DNA of 64,000 bases from Clostridia bacterium (lineage in GTDB: Bacteria > Bacillota > Clostridia > Oscillospirales > Acutalibacteraceae): NCBI GenBank assembly GCA_017521125.1, contig JAFXDV010000006.1:1-64000 (forward strand), given 5' to 3'. Both the position numbers and the translations under genes were made by a program. The notes under the pieces are model-generated. The model was not told where the DNA came from, did no database searches, and was given only the letters and a program-made list of their open reading frames with translations. Below, piece after piece: positions 49,604 through 59,642 of the stretch. How positions within the stretch are numbered: position 1 is the stretch's first letter; the number at the start of each line of letters is the position of its first letter.

Positions 49604-52468
49604 ATGAAGAAAAATTTCTTGCGAGTTTTGGCAATAGCTCTAACTTTGGCAATGATGGTAACTTTAGTAGTTACTACGCCGGTGGTTGCATTTGCCGAGG
49701 AAGCACCCGCAACCGATGCGTCTCAAGCCGTATCGACCAGTGACCTCCCTACATATGTGGACTATTTAAATAATAGTGGAACAACAAATGCAGCAACACA
49801 ATCTGCTGTTGTTTCGCTTGACGGTTATCAGTCTACAGTTGATAAGGTAGAGATAGCTGACGGCATTCTTAATTGGTACGATGGTAACGGTTCTCTTACC
49901 TTCACCGTAAATGTGCCTGAAACAGCTCTTTATAATTTCAAGTTTGTGTGGAAACCAAAGGGTAGTGGTGTTGACCTTAATTTTGGCGTTAAGGTTGATG
50001 GAGAATACCTATTTGAAGGCACACATAGTGCGATTTTCACAAGACGTTGGAAGAACATTTCCGATGAGCCTCGTAGCGATGCTCAGGGAAATCAGTATTC
50101 TCAGGAGCAGGTTGAAACAGGCGAGTTTATAGAGGCTTATTTAAGCGATACAACCGGTCTTGTTTCCGAACCGTATAAATTTGCTTTAACTGCAGGAACT
50201 CATACTATTACTCTTGTAGAACCAACTCAGTCTATCCAGATTAAATCTATCAGCTTTGAAGCACCTGAGGTTGTTAAAAGTTATGCAGAGGTTTCTGCAT
50301 CATACGATTTAGTTGAAAATTCTGACCTTGGTATTATCACAATTCAGGGTGAGGACGCAGCAGTAAAATCTTCAGCATCTATCATTCCTAAAGCTAATAA
50401 TAGTGACGCATCTATGACTCCTCGTAATGCGTACGTAATGAAAATTAACCAAATCGGCGGCACATCATGGCAGATGCCCGGTGATGAGGTTGTATGGAAC
50501 TTTAATGTTGAAAAATCCGGATATTACAGTTTAACCCTTCGTTGCAAGCAGTCCGATCTTGTTAACGGAGAAAGCTTCAGATGGTTAAAAATTGATGGCA
50601 AAACCCCATTTGAAGAGGCTAAAAACTTAATCTATGCTTATGACACAGGTTGGAAATATGAGACCTTTAAAGCTCAGGATGAAACTCCTTTCTATTTCTA
50701 TCTTGAGGAAGGTACTCATACCCTTTCTATGACTGCAACAACCGGCAGACAAGCACAGTACATAGCACGTCTTTCAGATATAGTTGACGTTATCGCAGAT
50801 GAATATATCAAAATCATTATGATAACAAGCGAAAACCCTGATATTAACCGTGACTATGAACTTTTCAATCAGATTCCTAACTTTACCGAAACACTTACAA
50901 AGTGCCGTGATGACCTTACTACCCTTGCAAACGACATCAAAAAGGACACAGGTAAGCGTAGCAACCAGTATGTTGCCACAATGGAAAATATGGCTCGTGT
51001 ACTTGGACAGATGCTAAAGAGTCCATATAGCGCACAGCAGTATTTAAAGGACTTTTATACCAACTACACTTCACTTAGCTCATGGCTCTTTGATATGACC
51101 AAGGTGCCACTTGCTGTTGATGAAATTCAGCTTGTGCCTTATGGTCAGCAGTATGAAGACAAGACAGTTGGATTTTTCCAGAAGACAGGGTTTGGCATTA
51201 TCAGATTCTTCTCTTCCTTCACTCAGGACTATTCACTCACAGATAACGAGAATATAGAGAATAGCGAAAAAGAAAGAGTAAGAATGTGGGTTAACTGGGG
51301 TCAAGATCAGACTGCAGTTTTAAGCTCTATCATTCAAGATTCATTTACCGCAAAAACAGGCATTCCTGTTCAGCTTGAAATAGTTAATGCTTCTCTTATT
51401 TACGGTATATTAGCAAACAACTTCCCTGATATCAGCCTACATATGTCAAGAACCGAACCTGTAAACCTTGGTATTCGTGGTGCTCTTTATGATTTAACCA
51501 ACTTCTCTGATTATGAAGAGGTGCTAACTCGCTTCCAACCAGGTGCAGAGACACCATACAGATATGGCGACGCATTATATGCGTTACCCGATACACAAAC
51601 CTTCTTTATGATGTTCTATCGTAACGACATTCTTAACGATTTGGGACTTAAGGTTCCAAATACTTGGGATGAATTCCTTTATGACGCAACAATTATTCAA
51701 AGAAACAATATGAACGTGTATGTTCCTTACACACAAATTGCGTCAACCACAACCGTAAACGCAGGACTTGGAAGTCTTAACCTCTTCCCAACCCTTATGG
51801 CACAAAACGGACTTTCCTTCTACAATGAAGAGCAAAACGGTACTGCTCTCAATACTAAGGCCGCCATTGATGTATTTACAGAGTGGACCGACCTTTATAA
51901 AGATTATGACCTACTTTATGAAGCAGATTTCTACAACCGACTCCGTACAGGTGTTATGCCATTAGGTATTGCTCCTTACTCTACTTATATGACACTTTAT
52001 TCAGCGGCGCCTGAAATCAGAGGCCGTTGGTCAATGGCACCGGTTCCAGGCAACGAAAAAGGCGAAAGATTTGTTGCAGGCGGCGGTACAGGTTGTGTAA
52101 TTGTTAAAAAGTCTAAGCACAAAGAGGCAGCTTGGGAATTCCTCAAGTGGTGGACCTCTGCAGAAACACAGTCAAGATATTCAAGCAACGTTGAGTCTAT
52201 AATTGGCGTAATTTCACGTACTGCAACTGCAAACGTGGAAGGCCTTTCAAAGCTTGCTTGGGACTCAAAAGATTTCAGTATAATTAAGGAACAATGGTCA
52301 TACGTAAGAGAACTTCCTGAAGTTCCAGGAAGCTACTATCTCACCCGTTCAATCGACCAGGCTTTCTGGATGGTAAGTAACGGTGAGGCAACTCCGAAAG
52401 ATGCTATTGTAAAATGGAGCAAGCTTGCAGATGATGAGATTGCTCGTAAGATTAAAGAGTATAGCTGA
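49604..52468 (+). CDS. Giant secreted ABC solute-binding protein with N-terminal beta-sandwich domains
   Basis: A 954-residue exported protein. The signal peptide ends at about VVAFA-EE (residue 33); there is no lipobox cysteine. Residues ~35-225 and ~240-395 look like two CBM35-like beta-sandwiches, sharing a pattern (SLTFTVNVPETALYNFKFVW with TAGTHTITLVEP; EVVWNFNVEKSGYYSLTLRC with EEGTHTLSMTAT). A helical linker follows (about 400-540). From about residue 558 a MalE-type family 1 solute-binding domain begins (RVRMWVNWGQDQTAVLSSII; PNTWDEFLYDATIIQRNN; GGGTGCVIVKKSKHKEAAWE). The usual family is ~420 residues, so this is an unusual fusion. The start at 49604 is better spaced from AGGAAAGG than the ATG at 49595. 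It heads the operon. Confidence 0.85.
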   Translation: MKKNFLRVLAIALTLAMMVTLVVTTPVVAFAEEAPATDASQAVSTSDLPTYVDYLNNSGTTNAATQSAVVSLDGYQSTVDKVEIADGILNWYDGNGSLTFTVNVPETALYNFKFVWKPKGSGVDLNFGVKVDGEYLFEGTHSAIFTRRWKNISDEPRSDAQGNQYSQEQVETGEFIEAYLSDTTGLVSEPYKFALTAGTHTITLVEPTQSIQIKSISFEAPEVVKSYAEVSASYDLVENSDLGIITIQGEDAAVKSSASIIPKANNSDASMTPRNAYVMKINQIGGTSWQMPGDEVVWNFNVEKSGYYSLTLRCKQSDLVNGESFRWLKIDGKTPFEEAKNLIYAYDTGWKYETFKAQDETPFYFYLEEGTHTLSMTATTGRQAQYIARLSDIVDVIADEYIKIIMITSENPDINRDYELFNQIPNFTETLTKCRDDLTTLANDIKKDTGKRSNQYVATMENMARVLGQMLKSPYSAQQYLKDFYTNYTSLSSWLFDMTKVPLAVDEIQLVPYGQQYEDKTVGFFQKTGFGIIRFFSSFTQDYSLTDNENIENSEKERVRMWVNWGQDQTAVLSSIIQDSFTAKTGIPVQLEIVNASLIYGILANNFPDISLHMSRTEPVNLGIRGALYDLTNFSDYEEVLTRFQPGAETPYRYGDALYALPDTQTFFMMFYRNDILNDLGLKVPNTWDEFLYDATIIQRNNMNVYVPYTQIASTTTVNAGLGSLNLFPTLMAQNGLSFYNEEQNGTALNTKAAIDVFTEWTDLYKDYDLLYEADFYNRLRTGVMPLGIAPYSTYMTLYSAAPEIRGRWSMAPVPGNEKGERFVAGGGTGCVIVKKSKHKEAAWEFLKWWTSAETQSRYSSNVESIIGVISRTATANVEGLSKLAWDSKDFSIIKEQWSYVRELPEVPGSYYLTRSIDQAFWMVSNGEATPKDAIVKWSKLADDEIARKIKEYS

Positions 52469-52479
52469 GGTGATTAAGC

Positions 52480-53391
52480 ATGAAGAAAAATAAAACTAAA
52501 AGTTTAAAACAGGAGAGCTTTAGAGAAAGATTTCCTATGTACGTCATGTTTGCACCTTTCTTTATCTTCTTTGTTTTATTCACAATTTTACCAATTTTAA
52601 GTTCTATCGTTCTAAGCTTTACATCTTATGATATGATTAGCATACCTAAGTTTATAGGCTTTGATAACTACCGCAGAATGATAGTAAATGACCCTACCTT
52701 TTTGATAACTGTTAAAAACACCTTATTATTTGCAGTTATTGCAGGTCCTTTAGGTTTCTTACTTTCTTTCGTTCTTGCGTGGTTCGTAAACGAATTTTCT
52801 CCAAAGGTACGTACCCTGCTTTCTTTCATGTTCTATGCACCGGCTCTTGCAGGTAACGCATATTTCATCTGGCAGGTAGCATTCAGTGGAGACAGCTACG
52901 GTTATGTTAACAGTATGCTTCTTTCAATAGGTATCATTACCGAACCTATTGTTTGGTTTAAAAATGCTACATACCTTATGCCAATTCTTATTATCGTTCA
53001 GTTGTGGCAGAGTATGGGTATTTCCTTCCTTTCCAACATTTCAGGTCTACAAAACGTAAGCCGTGATATGTATGAGGCAGGAGCTATCGACGGTATCAAG
53101 AGCCGTTGGCAGGAACTTCGTTACATAACTCTTCCTTCAATGTCACACATGTTGATGTTCAGTGCGGTTATGCAGATTCAGAGCAGCTTCTCTGTAAGTG
53201 CTATCGCTGTGGCTTTGGCAGGATATCCTTCAAAGGGAAATGCAGTAGATACAATTGTTTCACTTATGAGCGACGTTGCTACTGTTCGATATGAGATGGG
53301 CTATGCTTCCTCAATGGCGGTTGTACTATTCTTAATGATGGTAACAACACGACTACTTGTTGGCAAGATAATGGCCGTAGTTCAGAAGTAA
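52480..53391 (+). CDS. Carbohydrate ABC permease, MalF/UgpA-type (pair 1)
   Basis: A 303-residue inner-membrane permease with six helices. The EAA loop that docks the ATPase is MYEAGAIDGIKSRWQELRYI. The N-terminal SFTSYDMISIPKFIGFDNYR is typical of CUT1 sugar permeases. It begins 11 bp after the solute-binding gene and is followed 13 bp later by its MalG-like partner. The ATPase is not in the operon; CUT1 systems often share an MsmX-like ATPase. Confidence 0.92.
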   Translation: MKKNKTKSLKQESFRERFPMYVMFAPFFIFFVLFTILPILSSIVLSFTSYDMISIPKFIGFDNYRRMIVNDPTFLITVKNTLLFAVIAGPLGFLLSFVLAWFVNEFSPKVRTLLSFMFYAPALAGNAYFIWQVAFSGDSYGYVNSMLLSIGIITEPIVWFKNATYLMPILIIVQLWQSMGISFLSNISGLQNVSRDMYEAGAIDGIKSRWQELRYITLPSMSHMLMFSAVMQIQSSFSVSAIAVALAGYPSKGNAVDTIVSLMSDVATVRYEMGYASSMAVVLFLMMVTTRLLVGKIMAVVQK

Positions 53392-53404
53392 GGGGGTAAG
53401 AGAT

Positions 53405-54340
53405 ATGGTTATCGTTGATAAAATAAATGCGCTTAAGCTTAAAATCTTTAAGCCAAATCCTAACAAACAATCTCTGGCTCCCGGTAGACTTCCATGCAGA
53501 CGCTACACAAGAACCAAGTTCGGAGACTTTGTAATGTTCGTAATGTTGGCAGCAGCAGGTCTTTTCACAATGCTTCCACTTATTTACGCAGTTGCAACAT
53601 CTTTCAAACCTTTGGATGAGCTTCTCATTTTCCCACCAAGATTCTTAGTTAGAAGACCTACTTTAAACAACTACTTAGTATTGCCGGACCTTATGGCAGC
53701 TCTTAAAGTTCCCCTTTCAAGATACATTTTCAACGGTGTATCTAACGCTATTGTTACTACCTCTGTTTACATTGTGGTATCTTCAATGGCAGCGTACGTT
53801 CTTTGCAAGGGTAACTTCAAGCATAAGGGCGCAATATTTATGATAGTACAGTTCTCACTTATGTTTAACAGTATTACCTTAGGTATTCCACGTTACCTCA
53901 TTTATTCGTATCTTGGTATGATTGATACCTATTGGGTATACATACTACCGCATATGGCGGCAACCTTGGGCGTATTCCTGATGAAACAGTATATCGAAGG
54001 ATATGTACCCGATGCATTTATTGAGGCGGCAAAAATCGATGGAGCCGGAACCTTTAGGATTTTCTGGACTATCGTAATGCCAATTGTTAAACCTGCGTGG
54101 TTAACTCTTACACTCTTCACATTCCGTGATGTTTGGTCAGAAATACCTTCCGGTACAATTTTTACCGAGCAGTTAAAAACACTTCCTCAGATTATGGGAC
54201 AAATCACCGCCGGTGGTGCAGCTCGTGCAGGTAGTGCCATGGCTACCACCGTTATCATGATGATTCCTCCAATTATAGTTTACCTGATCTCTCAAAGCAA
54301 CGTTATCGAGGCTATGAGTAGTGCAGGTATCAAAGAATAA
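53405..54340 (+). CDS. Carbohydrate ABC permease, MalG/UgpE-type (pair 1)
   Basis: A 311-residue permease with six helices. The EAA loop is FIEAAKIDGAGTFRIFWTIV. A basic N-terminal stretch of about 35 residues precedes the first helix, and TSFKPLDELLIFPPRFLVRR follows it, as in CUT1 partners. With the preceding gene it forms the first permease pair. Confidence 0.92.
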   Translation: MVIVDKINALKLKIFKPNPNKQSLAPGRLPCRRYTRTKFGDFVMFVMLAAAGLFTMLPLIYAVATSFKPLDELLIFPPRFLVRRPTLNNYLVLPDLMAALKVPLSRYIFNGVSNAIVTTSVYIVVSSMAAYVLCKGNFKHKGAIFMIVQFSLMFNSITLGIPRYLIYSYLGMIDTYWVYILPHMAATLGVFLMKQYIEGYVPDAFIEAAKIDGAGTFRIFWTIVMPIVKPAWLTLTLFTFRDVWSEIPSGTIFTEQLKTLPQIMGQITAGGAARAGSAMATTVIMMIPPIIVYLISQSNVIEAMSSAGIKE

Positions 54341-54369
54341 CTATTATGGCGCAAAGGAGATGGTAAAGT

Positions 54370-56472
54370 TTGAAAAAAATATTTTCTAGAATATTAGTTG
54401 TAGCACTTATATTATGTATGTTATTTACCATACAAGTGCCAGCATTTGCCCAAGAGCCATATGATAGTTATACATATTGGTCTAATGTTCAATCGGCTGA
54501 AGTAGAGGTTTTAAACCGACCTATGTATGAGCCTACTGGGGTAATTGATGCGGCAAAAATCGGAGTAGCACCGTTTTCCTCTATAAAGGGCATTGTGAGA
54601 GACCAATACGATAATGTTTATATACTTGACAATGCTTCTCGTATAGTTGTGACCGATAAAAACTTTAATCTTATTAAAGAGATCGGCCTTGTAAACGGAA
54701 CCGAGAGATATGACGAGGCAAACAGTGTATATGTTTACTCTGACGGCACAATTTATATCTGCGATATAAAGGGCGAAAGAATTCTTCATATCGATAGCGA
54801 CGGAAATCTTTTAGATACAATCGTTCTACCGGAATCTACTCTTATTCCTGACGATTTCAGATTCCTTCCTACAAAAATTGAAATAAATGCAAACGGATAT
54901 CTTTATGTATTGTGCGAAGGTTCTTATTACGGAGTTCTTCTATATTCTCCTGAAAGAGAATTTTTAGGATTCTTCGGTTCAAATACTGTTAAAGTTTCTA
55001 TCGGAAGCGTATTTAGCACTGTGATGAGCCGTGTTTTCCCTAACAACGTAAAGAGGAGCAATAGCGTACGTTCTCTACCATTTAGTATGGTTGACCTTTG
55101 CATTGACAAGAATGGCTTCATTTACACCTGTAACGGCTTCACAAAGGCATTTGACACAACCGGACAAATTAGAAAACTAAGTCCCGGTACAGGCGGAAAT
55201 GTATTTAGTGTTACAGATGCTAACTTTATAGATGTTGACGTCAACAAGACATTTGATAACGGTGTTTTAACAAAACAGAACCTAATGGACGTTGAGGTTG
55301 ACAGCAAAGGATATGTATATGCGCTTGAATCGGCATACGGAAAGATTTTCGTTTATGACGATGAGTGCCGTAAGCTTTCTGTATTCGGAAACGGTAAAGG
55401 AAGAGGTAATCAGGTAGGAACCTTTGAAATTGTTTCCGGTATGGAGCTTTTAGATGACGGAAACCGCATTATTGTTTCAGATGCCAATACCAACCGTATT
55501 ACAGTGTTTGGTATTACCGAGTTCGGTGCAAAAGCTAAAGAGGCTATAACCTGTACTCTTGAAGGTGACTATGAAGGCCTTGAAGCAAAATGGCAGGAAG
55601 TATTGAAACTCGATAGCAATTTCCAGCCTGCATATAGCGGAATGGCTCGTATAGCACTTAACGAAGGCAAATATGAGCAAGCTATGGAATATGCAAAAAT
55701 CGGTTATGATCGTAACATTTACAGCGTTGCCTTTGAGTTTGTTCGTACAGACCTTATTGATAAATATTTCGGTCTTATATTCCTTGCATTAGTTCTTGTT
55801 ATCGGCATACTTATAGCTTGGCTTATTATCAGTACCAAGAAAAAGGTACAGCTTGTTAAAAACCCACAGCTTAAGCTTATGTTTGCGACAATGATTCATC
55901 CGGGTGACACGTTTACAACCATTAAAGAAAAGAAACAGGGTTCAATTATCCTTTGTCTTATAACCTTGCTTGTTTTCTATATTGTAACAGTATTAAAAAC
56001 AATAGCTTCAGGTTTCCTTTTCTCAACATATAATCCAGAAACCTTTAACTCCCTTTGGGAATTTGTACGAAGCGTAGGATTCGTTATTTTATGGGTAATT
56101 TCCAACTGGATGATTTGTACGCTTATGCAGGGTAAAGGTAAGCTCAAGGAAATTCTTATTGTTACATGCTATAGCTTGTGGCCACTCATTATAGAGAAGG
56201 TTGTATATATCATATTCTCCAACGTACTTCTCGCTGCAGAAGGAAGCTTTTTAGGCATCTTCAGCATTATAGCTACCTTGTACTTTGTAATGCTTATGAT
56301 AATGGGACTTCTCAAAATTCACGACTTTAGCTTCTCACGTTTCTTGGGAACAACCTTGTTGACGTTTTTAGCCATGGCGGCAATCGTATTCTTAGGAATT
56401 ATGATTATAATTCTTATTCAACAGCTTTATGGCTTTGTAGTAACACTCGTTACTGAAATATTAACACTTTAG
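54370..56472 (+). CDS. NHL-propeller/TPR/Yip1 membrane protein
   Basis: A 700-residue protein in four parts. A signal peptide covers residues 1-28. An NHL-type beta-propeller (about 70-395) follows, with repeats such as IVRDQYDNVYILDNASRIVV, IYICDIKGERILHIDSDGNL and VDSKGYVYALESAYGKIFVY. A TPR-like pair (WQEVLKLDSNFQPAYSGMAR, ALNEGKYEQAMEYAKIGYDR) comes next, then a membrane helix near 465-488 and a C-terminal Yip1-type domain with five hydrophobic helices (IHPGDTFTTIKEKKQGSIIL). It starts at TTG with AAAGGAGATGG upstream. Its place between two permease pairs suggests an envelope sensor or scaffold for the transporter; the function is unknown. Confidence 0.83.
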   Translation: MKKIFSRILVVALILCMLFTIQVPAFAQEPYDSYTYWSNVQSAEVEVLNRPMYEPTGVIDAAKIGVAPFSSIKGIVRDQYDNVYILDNASRIVVTDKNFNLIKEIGLVNGTERYDEANSVYVYSDGTIYICDIKGERILHIDSDGNLLDTIVLPESTLIPDDFRFLPTKIEINANGYLYVLCEGSYYGVLLYSPEREFLGFFGSNTVKVSIGSVFSTVMSRVFPNNVKRSNSVRSLPFSMVDLCIDKNGFIYTCNGFTKAFDTTGQIRKLSPGTGGNVFSVTDANFIDVDVNKTFDNGVLTKQNLMDVEVDSKGYVYALESAYGKIFVYDDECRKLSVFGNGKGRGNQVGTFEIVSGMELLDDGNRIIVSDANTNRITVFGITEFGAKAKEAITCTLEGDYEGLEAKWQEVLKLDSNFQPAYSGMARIALNEGKYEQAMEYAKIGYDRNIYSVAFEFVRTDLIDKYFGLIFLALVLVIGILIAWLIISTKKKVQLVKNPQLKLMFATMIHPGDTFTTIKEKKQGSIILCLITLLVFYIVTVLKTIASGFLFSTYNPETFNSLWEFVRSVGFVILWVISNWMICTLMQGKGKLKEILIVTCYSLWPLIIEKVVYIIFSNVLLAAEGSFLGIFSIIATLYFVMLMIMGLLKIHDFSFSRFLGTTLLTFLAMAAIVFLGIMIIILIQQLYGFVVTLVTEILTL

Positions 56473-56483
56473 GAGGTGCCAAA

Positions 56484-58724
56484 TTGCGTAAAAAGATATT
56501 TTTAGTAGTATTATGTATTGTGCTTGCGTTATCTTTAGTTGGCTGCGCAGCAGATCCATCTCTGCTCAGTCTCGCATTTGATGAAAAAATTTCATCTGAG
56601 GCACCCTCTGATTCACTTATAGCACAAAACGAAAATTTCAAGCTTGAAATTGATACCGAAAAATATGGTGTTGTTTTAACCAACCTCAAAACAGGTAAGG
56701 TATGGAGCACAATACCAATGCAGGAAGGCGAACCACAGTATGATGCGTTAGGCCTTCCTATCGGAAATCACGTACAGGTAGATTCATTACTCTTAGTTTC
56801 CTACATTGACGGAAAAAGTAAGAATGAAACTGTTACCCAGTCATATACCTCTGCGGTAATAGGCGGAAGAGTACGTACTGTAAAGGGCGAAAATGGCGTT
56901 GTAATTGAGTATTATTTTGACGACGGACAGATAATGATTCCGGTTGAATTTATTTTACAAAACGACCATCTCCAACTTAAAATAGACCCTAAGAAAATTC
57001 AGGAAACAGAAAGTCGTGTAACGGCTATTTCTGTAGCACCATTCTTTTGCTCTGCTGCAAACGATAAAGAGGATACATACCTGTTCTTCCCATCCGGTTC
57101 CGGTGCGTTAGTAGGAACTTCATCCCTTTCTCCTCAGGGTTACAAGTACTCTGCAGAAGTTTATGGAAGAGATCTTACTAACGAGCAAACTACCATGATA
57201 ACCAAGGATAAAGATGTAAGGCTTCCTGTATTTGGTGCAAAAACCGATGCAACAACCGCTATTTGTGGAATTGTTGATGAGGGAGAGGAATCGGCAGTAA
57301 TTGAAACTGTTGCCGGATCTACATCCTTTGCTCGCTCCACAGTATATGCTACCTTCAACCTCAGATCCTTCATCAGTTTTAAGGGAAAGAACGGAAAGAG
57401 CACAGCGAAAAATGTGTATGCTTCATATAAACTCTCCTCTCCTCTTTCAGTTAGATACTATCCTTTGAGTGATGAAAAGGCTAACTATAGCGGAATGGCA
57501 GAGGTTTATAGAAACTACCTTACAGAGACAGGCAAGATGCCAACACTTACAGAAGATGTTAATCTTAATTTAACACTAATTGGCGGTGAGCTTGTTCCAA
57601 AGAGCTTCTTAGGTGTTCCATACAGTGATTTGTTCTCTGCAACAACACTTCAGGATGCTTATAACATCACTAATGAGATAACCTCAAACGTAAAAGCCAA
57701 GACATCAGTAAAACTAAAAGGCTTTACCGCTACAGGTGTTGATGTAGGTGGCGTTGGCGGTGGTTATGTAATTAACGAAAACCTCGGCAATTTAGAGGAT
57801 TTTAACAAACTTAACCAGTTATGTAATGATAAATCAGTAGGACTTTATTTTGATTTTGAGTTAGTTAAGTTTAAAGGTTCTTCTGATGGATTTAGCAATT
57901 TCAGAGATGCAGTTTATAACTCAGGTGAAATAAAAGCTGCTAATTATGACTATAATATTGCAACAAGCTTGTATGAGAAAAGCACCGCACATCAGCTTCT
58001 TACCCCAGGCAAGTTTGTAACTGCAGTTGAGAAACTCTTAGATAAAACTGCTAAATGGGATTTAAACGGCGTTTCACTTGAAACACTTTCTCAAGTTTCC
58101 TATTCAAACTATTCTAGCGAAGATTCGGCTGATTACTATGCCAAGAGCTATTTTGGCGACCGTGTTACCGAATCTATCAAGGTTTTAAAGGATAACGGCA
58201 AGAAGGTTATGTCAAGCGAGGCAAACCAAGCTGCTGCAATCGTTTCTGACGTTATTGTAGATGCTCCTCTTGAATCTGCTAAGGTTAACATTTTTGCACA
58301 GGATATACCATTCTACTCAATGGTGTTCAAAGGAAATGTAGGACTTGCAGGTGAGAGCATCAATCTTGCAACTAATACAAGAAAAGCACTTCTTCTTTCT
58401 GTTGAAGCAGGATGTGGATTAAATTATACCTTAATAAACAAATGGGAAAATTCACTTATCTCTTGCTATTCTCCTATTTTCTACAACAGTAGATACGCAG
58501 ATATTAAGGAAGACATTCTTGCAAATCATGCTGAGCTTTCAGATTATTATGAAAAGATTGCCGGAGCAAAGATTTCTGCTCACAACATTTTAGCATCAGG
58601 AGTTAGAGAGACCGTGTTTGATAACGGCGTACATGTTATTGTTAACTTTAATAATACTCCTGTGTCTACCGTTGCCGGAGAGGTTGCTGCTCAAGGTTTT
58701 GTTGTATGGGAGGCTGCAGTATGA
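56484..58724 (+). CDS. DUF5696-like surface lipoprotein with glycosidase-barrel look
   Basis: A 746-residue lipoprotein: LALSLVGCAADPS is a lipobox with C21. Residues ~45-345 are beta-rich (FKLEIDTEKYGVVLTNLKTG; HLQLKIDPKKIQE; YLFFPSGSGALV). Residues ~380-690 read like a TIM barrel of the clan that includes GH36/GH101-type glycosidases (VKLKGFTATGVDVGGVGGGY; VGLYFDFELVKF; KWDLNGVSLETL; KVMSSEANQAA). A short beta C-terminus ends the protein (NGVHVIVNFNNTPV). I place it in DUF5696 from memory of the family; enzyme activity is inference. It starts at TTG after AGGAGGTG. The stop overlaps the next permease start (ATGA). Confidence 0.78.
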   Translation: MRKKIFLVVLCIVLALSLVGCAADPSLLSLAFDEKISSEAPSDSLIAQNENFKLEIDTEKYGVVLTNLKTGKVWSTIPMQEGEPQYDALGLPIGNHVQVDSLLLVSYIDGKSKNETVTQSYTSAVIGGRVRTVKGENGVVIEYYFDDGQIMIPVEFILQNDHLQLKIDPKKIQETESRVTAISVAPFFCSAANDKEDTYLFFPSGSGALVGTSSLSPQGYKYSAEVYGRDLTNEQTTMITKDKDVRLPVFGAKTDATTAICGIVDEGEESAVIETVAGSTSFARSTVYATFNLRSFISFKGKNGKSTAKNVYASYKLSSPLSVRYYPLSDEKANYSGMAEVYRNYLTETGKMPTLTEDVNLNLTLIGGELVPKSFLGVPYSDLFSATTLQDAYNITNEITSNVKAKTSVKLKGFTATGVDVGGVGGGYVINENLGNLEDFNKLNQLCNDKSVGLYFDFELVKFKGSSDGFSNFRDAVYNSGEIKAANYDYNIATSLYEKSTAHQLLTPGKFVTAVEKLLDKTAKWDLNGVSLETLSQVSYSNYSSEDSADYYAKSYFGDRVTESIKVLKDNGKKVMSSEANQAAAIVSDVIVDAPLESAKVNIFAQDIPFYSMVFKGNVGLAGESINLATNTRKALLLSVEAGCGLNYTLINKWENSLISCYSPIFYNSRYADIKEDILANHAELSDYYEKIAGAKISAHNILASGVRETVFDNGVHVIVNFNNTPVSTVAGEVAAQGFVVWEAAV

Positions 58725-59623
58725 AAAAAGTAAAAAAGAATAGAGGAATAGAAGAACTTAAAAGCTCCTATGGTAGAATGTTTGTTTTACCTTGGTTTAT
58801 AGGCGTAATATTGTTTTTCCTTGTTCCATTTATTGAAACGGTTATATTCTCCTTTTCTTCCATAAAAATTAATGTTGGAGAAATCTCCACAACCTTTGTA
58901 GGTCTTGAGAATTATGATTATATTTTAAATCAGGACCCTAACTATACCAAATATCTTAGTGGAGCAATGACCACCTTCTTATATTCGCTTCCTATTATCA
59001 TTTTCTTAAGCCTGTTCTTAGCACTTTTACTTAACCAGAAGTTTGCTGGACGCTTACTTTTCCGTGCAATCTATTTTGCACCGGTAATTATAGCAACAGG
59101 TGAAGTTATTAAGTTGCTCTTCGGCCTCGATGCTAGTAGCGGAGCAACAATGGGTGTGTCTGAATCATTAACCTCTAATATGATTGATGCTAATGATATT
59201 ACATCCCTTTTAGGTCTTAGCGGTGAAATAGGTGAATTCTTTACAAGAACAATCGGAAGAATCTTCGACCTTGTGTGGAACTGCGGAATTCAGATTGTCC
59301 TCTTTATAGCAGGACTTCAGTCTGTTCCTCGTCATTTATATGAAGTTTCTAAGGTAGAAGGCGCAACCAAGTGGGAAGAATTCTGGTTCATCACCTTCCC
59401 AATGCTTGGACGTGTAACACTTCTCGTTTCTATGTTTACTATGATTGAATTAATCGTAGCTGAACGTGGTAATAAAATTGTAAGTAATGCTTTGACCTCG
59501 ATGAACTCAGGTATTTATGATAGAACATCTGCAGAGCTTTTCTTCTATTTTATGGTTTCTTGTTTATTCATTGGAGTATTTATTTTCTTATATAATCGCT
59601 TCTTATTGAAGCGTTGGGAATAG
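58721..59623 (+). CDS. Sugar ABC permease, MalF-like (pair 2)
   Basis: A 300-residue permease with six helices. The EAA loop is LYEVSKVEGATKWEEFWFIT. A long insertion (about 135-175, GASSGATMGVSESL onwards) between helices distinguishes it from pair 1. I start at 58721, where ATG overlaps the preceding TGA and GGGAGG lies upstream, rather than the in-frame ATG at 58706. Translational coupling to the DUF5696-like lipoprotein suggests they act together. Confidence 0.9.
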   Translation: MKKVKKNRGIEELKSSYGRMFVLPWFIGVILFFLVPFIETVIFSFSSIKINVGEISTTFVGLENYDYILNQDPNYTKYLSGAMTTFLYSLPIIIFLSLFLALLLNQKFAGRLLFRAIYFAPVIIATGEVIKLLFGLDASSGATMGVSESLTSNMIDANDITSLLGLSGEIGEFFTRTIGRIFDLVWNCGIQIVLFIAGLQSVPRHLYEVSKVEGATKWEEFWFITFPMLGRVTLLVSMFTMIELIVAERGNKIVSNALTSMNSGIYDRTSAELFFYFMVSCLFIGVFIFLYNRFLLKRWE

Positions 59624-59642
59624 AAGGGGGGCGCAAACTGTT

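Noticed and set aside
49471-49743. 90-codon frame in the leader of the large binding-protein gene
   Set aside because: It overlaps the signal-peptide coding region in another frame and lacks a ribosome site.
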